DNA of 38,211 nt. It comes from Bacteroidota bacterium (GTDB lineage Bacteria; Bacteroidota; Bacteroidia; Chitinophagales; Chitinophagaceae). How positions within the stretch are numbered: position 1 is the first letter of the stretch; each line of letters starts with the position of its first letter. The translations under genes were made by a program, and so were the position numbers. Where the stretch lies: NCBI GenBank assembly GCA_018266455.1, contig JAFEAJ010000007.1:17294-55504 (forward strand), given 5' to 3'. The notes under the pieces were generated by a model, which was not told the DNA's origin, did no database searches, and worked only from the letters and a program-made list of their open reading frames with translations. Below, piece after piece: positions 35,712 through 38,211 of the stretch.

Positions 35712-36788
35712 ATGGCAAAAAAGAAAAGCTGGATAGCCCTTATCGTTATTGATGTACTTATTAAAATAGTATCTTTTTTCCCGGGTGTAGTGGAGCAATA
35801 TTATTCTACCGGGGCTTACCCTTATATATCCGGGTCCCTGAGATTGCTTTTTGGCTGGGCCCCCTTTAGCATTGGCGATGTTTTTTATGCTGCGGTTATC
35901 ATTTATCTTATCGCAAAGTTTATTTCTTTTTTCAAAAAAGTTTTTAAGCGGGCCGTTGATAAGAAATGTATTTTTTTGGTGCTTAAACAAGTTGCTTTTA
36001 TAACACTGGCAATTTATGCGGTATTTAATTTGCTGTGGGGGCTAAACTATAACCGAAGGGGCATTGCCTATCAATTGAACTTGAATGTCCGGCCGTATTC
36101 CGCAGAAGAGCTTCAACATGTTTTGCAAATTATTGTGGGACGGCTGAATACAATTGATTCGATGGCCAGGCTGCACAGGGACGAATTAAAAACAAAGCAC
36201 ATCCTGTTCAGCAAAAGCATTGATGCATATAGAAAACTATCCGCCGACAATGCTATTTTCACCTATACATCACCGTCAGTAAAACCTTCTGTTTTCAGTT
36301 ATGCTGGCGATTACCTGGGCTTCACCGGTTATTACAATCCTTTTTCCGGCGAAGCGCAGGTGAACACAACTGTACCGGTGTTTGTTCAGCCTTTTACTAC
36401 TTGCCATGAAATAGGCCACCAGCTTGGCTTTGCTAAAGAGAACGAAGCAAATTTTGCCGGGTACCTTTCAGCAAAAGCATCGGGAGACCCTGCCTTCCGG
36501 TATTCTGTCTATTTTGATTTGTATATGTATGCCGCAAAACAATTGTACCTGCTCGATTCCACGAAGCTTGTGCCGCTGCGCGAAAGTTTGCGGCCTTCTA
36601 TACGAAAGGATTACAGGGACCTGAGGGCGTTCTACAGAAAATATGAAAACCCCTTCGAGCCGGTTATTAACAGGCTTTATGGAAACTATTTAAAAGCCAA
36701 CCAGCAGCCACAGGGCATGATGAGCTATGATGAAGTGATCGCATGGCTGATTGCCTATTATAAAAAATACGGGAAAGAGGCTGTTTGA
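35712..36788 (+). CDS. DUF3810 membrane protein with a zinc-protease motif
   Basis: DUF3810 family, 358 residues from the ATG at 35712. Three hydrophobic segments near the N terminus (about 7-25, 54-75, 88-110) anchor it in the inner membrane. The soluble remainder contains H232-E-I-G-H236, the HExxH signature of zinc metallopeptidases, followed by GFAKENEANFAGYLSA, which offers a downstream Glu as third ligand. This predicts a membrane-anchored, probably periplasm-facing peptidase; the substrate is unknown and proteolytic activity is inferred from the motif only. The gene is divergent from the carboxylase beta gene. Confidence 0.9.
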   Translation: MAKKKSWIALIVIDVLIKIVSFFPGVVEQYYSTGAYPYISGSLRLLFGWAPFSIGDVFYAAVIIYLIAKFISFFKKVFKRAVDKKCIFLVLKQVAFITLAIYAVFNLLWGLNYNRRGIAYQLNLNVRPYSAEELQHVLQIIVGRLNTIDSMARLHRDELKTKHILFSKSIDAYRKLSADNAIFTYTSPSVKPSVFSYAGDYLGFTGYYNPFSGEAQVNTTVPVFVQPFTTCHEIGHQLGFAKENEANFAGYLSAKASGDPAFRYSVYFDLYMYAAKQLYLLDSTKLVPLRESLRPSIRKDYRDLRAFYRKYENPFEPVINRLYGNYLKANQQPQGMMSYDEVIAWLIAYYKKYGKEAV

Positions 36789-36858
36789 TTGCGGAATATG
36801 CAAACGGCTCAAATGTTCAATGCGGTTGTTAAAACCCCTGGTATTGTTACATTGGCAA

Positions 36859-37395
36859 TTAAAACGAATTTTTCCACATCATGCTCTCTACCGGTTTGTT
36901 GATCTGCCCGCTGTATTTGGCGTCTTTCTTTTGATTGTATTTCACTTCAATTTCTCCGTCAACAGGGAAATAAATGAGCTGGCCAACGGGCATCCCCCTG
37001 TACACTTTCACAGGTTGTTTCACTGAAATTTCAAGCGTCCAGTTCCCGCAAAAACCAACATCGCCTTTCCCGGCAGTGGCATGTATATCGATCCCAAGCC
37101 GGCCTGTGGAAGACTTGCCCTCAAGAAAAGGCACGTGGGCGTGGGTTTCTGTATATTCTTCGGTTACGCCAAGATAAAAGATGTGCGGGTATAAGACGAA
37201 GCCGTCAGCAGGGATTTCAAAATAATTGATCAGGTTATGCTTTTTGGCATCCAGGATATGGTCATTATAAGTGGCGAGCCATTTTCCCAAATGCACATCA
37301 TACGAATTGCTGCCGAGGCATTCCCTTTTGTAAGGCTGAATTTTGATTGTGCCTTTTTCGATTTCCGAAAGAATTTTTTTGTCAGATAAAATCAT
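36859..37395 (-). CDS. dcd: dCTP deaminase
   Basis: Deaminates dCTP to dUTP for thymidylate synthesis; 178 residues, slightly shorter than the E. coli enzyme. N terminus MILSDKKILSEIEKG and the YDVHLG segment are typical; the triphosphate loop is EGKSSTGRLGIDIHATAG (92-109), and the catalytic Glu is E122 in GNWTLEIS. The C terminus (YSGQINKPVESMMWKN) matches Bacteroidota members. A purine-rich stretch precedes the ATG. Divergent from the phosphopantetheinyl transferase gene; no clear promoter seen. Confidence 0.94.
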   Translation of the reverse strand: MILSDKKILSEIEKGTIKIQPYKRECLGSNSYDVHLGKWLATYNDHILDAKKHNLINYFEIPADGFVLYPHIFYLGVTEEYTETHAHVPFLEGKSSTGRLGIDIHATAGKGDVGFCGNWTLEISVKQPVKVYRGMPVGQLIYFPVDGEIEVKYNQKKDAKYSGQINKPVESMMWKNSF

Positions 37396-37467
37396 TTCCT
37401 TTTCTCCGTTTATTTATTGAATTTGCACAGCGCCGACAGTGGCGAATATCGCATTTCGCATGTTATC

Positions 37468-38130
37468 ATGCCATTATTTTATCAACATAATATTAACGAA
37501 CACACCAGGCTTGCCATCTGGCAAATTGCAGAAGACGAAGGATTTTTTCTGGAAAAAGTGCCCCATCACCGGGATATCACCCATCCGCACAAAAGGCTGC
37601 AGCACCTGGCGGGCAGGTATTTGCTGCCCTTATTGTTCAGCGATTTTCCATTGGAAGAAATAATGATCGCAGATACCAGGAAACCTTTCTTGCCCAATGA
37701 AAAATACCATTTTTCCATTTCGCACTGCGGGCAATTTGCCGCAGCAATTGCAAGCAGCAAAAACAGGGTAGGGGCTGATATTGAAATGATCGCAACACGC
37801 ATTCAGCGCATCGCCCATAAATTTTTAAATGAAACAGAAAAGAATTTTTTTAATGAGGACTATAAGGCTTTTCTTGATCAATGGAGCTTAAAAGATAAAG
37901 TGTATACTGAATACTTGACCATGATGTGGAGCGCGAAGGAGGCCATTTATAAATGGCATGGCAATGGGGGCGTTGATTTTAGGAAAAATATACAGCTGTT
38001 GAAATTCACGAACATCAATCACGAACAGGAAATCAGCCTTCCTTTTGTTTTTGCCAAAGAAGACATCGTTTCGCTATCGGTGAATACGAAAATTTTTGAT
38101 GAAATGGTGCTGGCATGGATAATAAGCTAA
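37468..38130 (+). CDS. 4'-phosphopantetheinyl transferase superfamily protein
   Basis: Transfers the phosphopantetheine arm from CoA to a carrier-protein serine; 220 residues, Sfp-like length, two-domain. Signature motifs: ISHCGQFAAAIAS, the metal site VGADIE (D104, E106) and WSAKEAIYKW (W154, K157, E158). The ORF is open from 37417, but the ATG at 37468 gives a family-like N terminus (MPLFYQHNINEH). Its carrier protein could be fatty-acid ACP or a secondary-metabolite carrier; no NRPS/PKS gene is in the window, so a housekeeping role is more likely. Nothing recognisable follows in the last 81 bases. Confidence 0.92.
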   Translation: MPLFYQHNINEHTRLAIWQIAEDEGFFLEKVPHHRDITHPHKRLQHLAGRYLLPLLFSDFPLEEIMIADTRKPFLPNEKYHFSISHCGQFAAAIASSKNRVGADIEMIATRIQRIAHKFLNETEKNFFNEDYKAFLDQWSLKDKVYTEYLTMMWSAKEAIYKWHGNGGVDFRKNIQLLKFTNINHEQEISLPFVFAKEDIVSLSVNTKIFDEMVLAWIIS

Positions 38131-38211
38131 TAGGGTATGCGCTCCAGGACCTTTGGAAGAAACCCAGGTATCGAATTTTAGCCAGGCTGTAAAAGATTGT
38201 TTCAATATGGA

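Noticed and set aside
35534..35713. 60-codon N-terminal extension of the carboxyltransferase frame
   Set aside because: No family similarity; it overlaps the promoter and start of the divergent DUF3810 gene. The ATG at 35533 fits the family.
1..38211. Search by eye for CRISPR arrays, insertion sequences, integrase genes, toxin-antitoxin pairs and attachment sites
   Set aside because: None found. The only tandem array is the protein-coding octapeptide repeat at 25061-25300, whose units are adjacent and diverged, unlike CRISPR.

Overview
The window looks like ordinary chromosome from a Bacteroidota bacterium, most likely of the Chitinophagales. The evidence is TTTG-N19/20-TAnnTTTG promoters, which is the Bacteroidota sigma factor consensus, together with few Shine-Dalgarno sequences. 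Family content also fits: DUF1573, DUF3810, a fused E1 alpha/beta dehydrogenase, a TamB-like giant protein and a Bacteroidota-style GT9. I see no phage, insertion sequence, CRISPR array or plasmid functions. The exact taxon is inference.

Layout: 1-72 holds a tRNA 3' end and its terminator. 226-6167 is a minus-strand tripartite efflux operon transcribed as outer-membrane factor, membrane fusion protein, RND pump. 6168-7014 has no convincing protein gene but contains a consensus promoter pointing right. 7015-9107 is a minus-strand pair of secreted beta-lactamase-type serine hydrolases; the first gene of the pair has lost its catalytic Ser and Lys. 9234-12526 (plus) is clpB and a cytosolic DsbA-like protein. 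12580-14829 (minus) is a PLP aminotransferase and a separately terminated pair of secreted DUF1573 proteins. 14965-17358 (plus) is the fused E1. 17370-20234 (minus) carries a DCC thioredoxin-like protein, YebC and an amino acid permease.

20461-24776 (plus) is a close-packed run of three membrane proteins (dicarboxylate/amino acid symporter, DedA, MFS) followed by a GT9 heptosyltransferase-like gene. 24803-26536 (minus) has an unrecognised secreted octapeptide-repeat protein and malate dehydrogenase. 26765-27994 (plus) is ribBA. 28031 to about 32977 (minus) is the TamB-like protein, apparently with a non-ATG start. 33356-38130 carries rnhA, an acyl-CoA carboxylase beta subunit, DUF3810, dcd and a phosphopantetheinyl transferase.

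Most genes are core metabolism, proteostasis, envelope or transport. No clear new multi-gene system is visible. The best leads are the ten-unit octapeptide-repeat exported protein, the active/inactive serine hydrolase pair, the orphan promoter in the 0.85-kb gap at 6168-7014, and start codons that lie only a few bases after -7 boxes (probable leaderless mRNAs).
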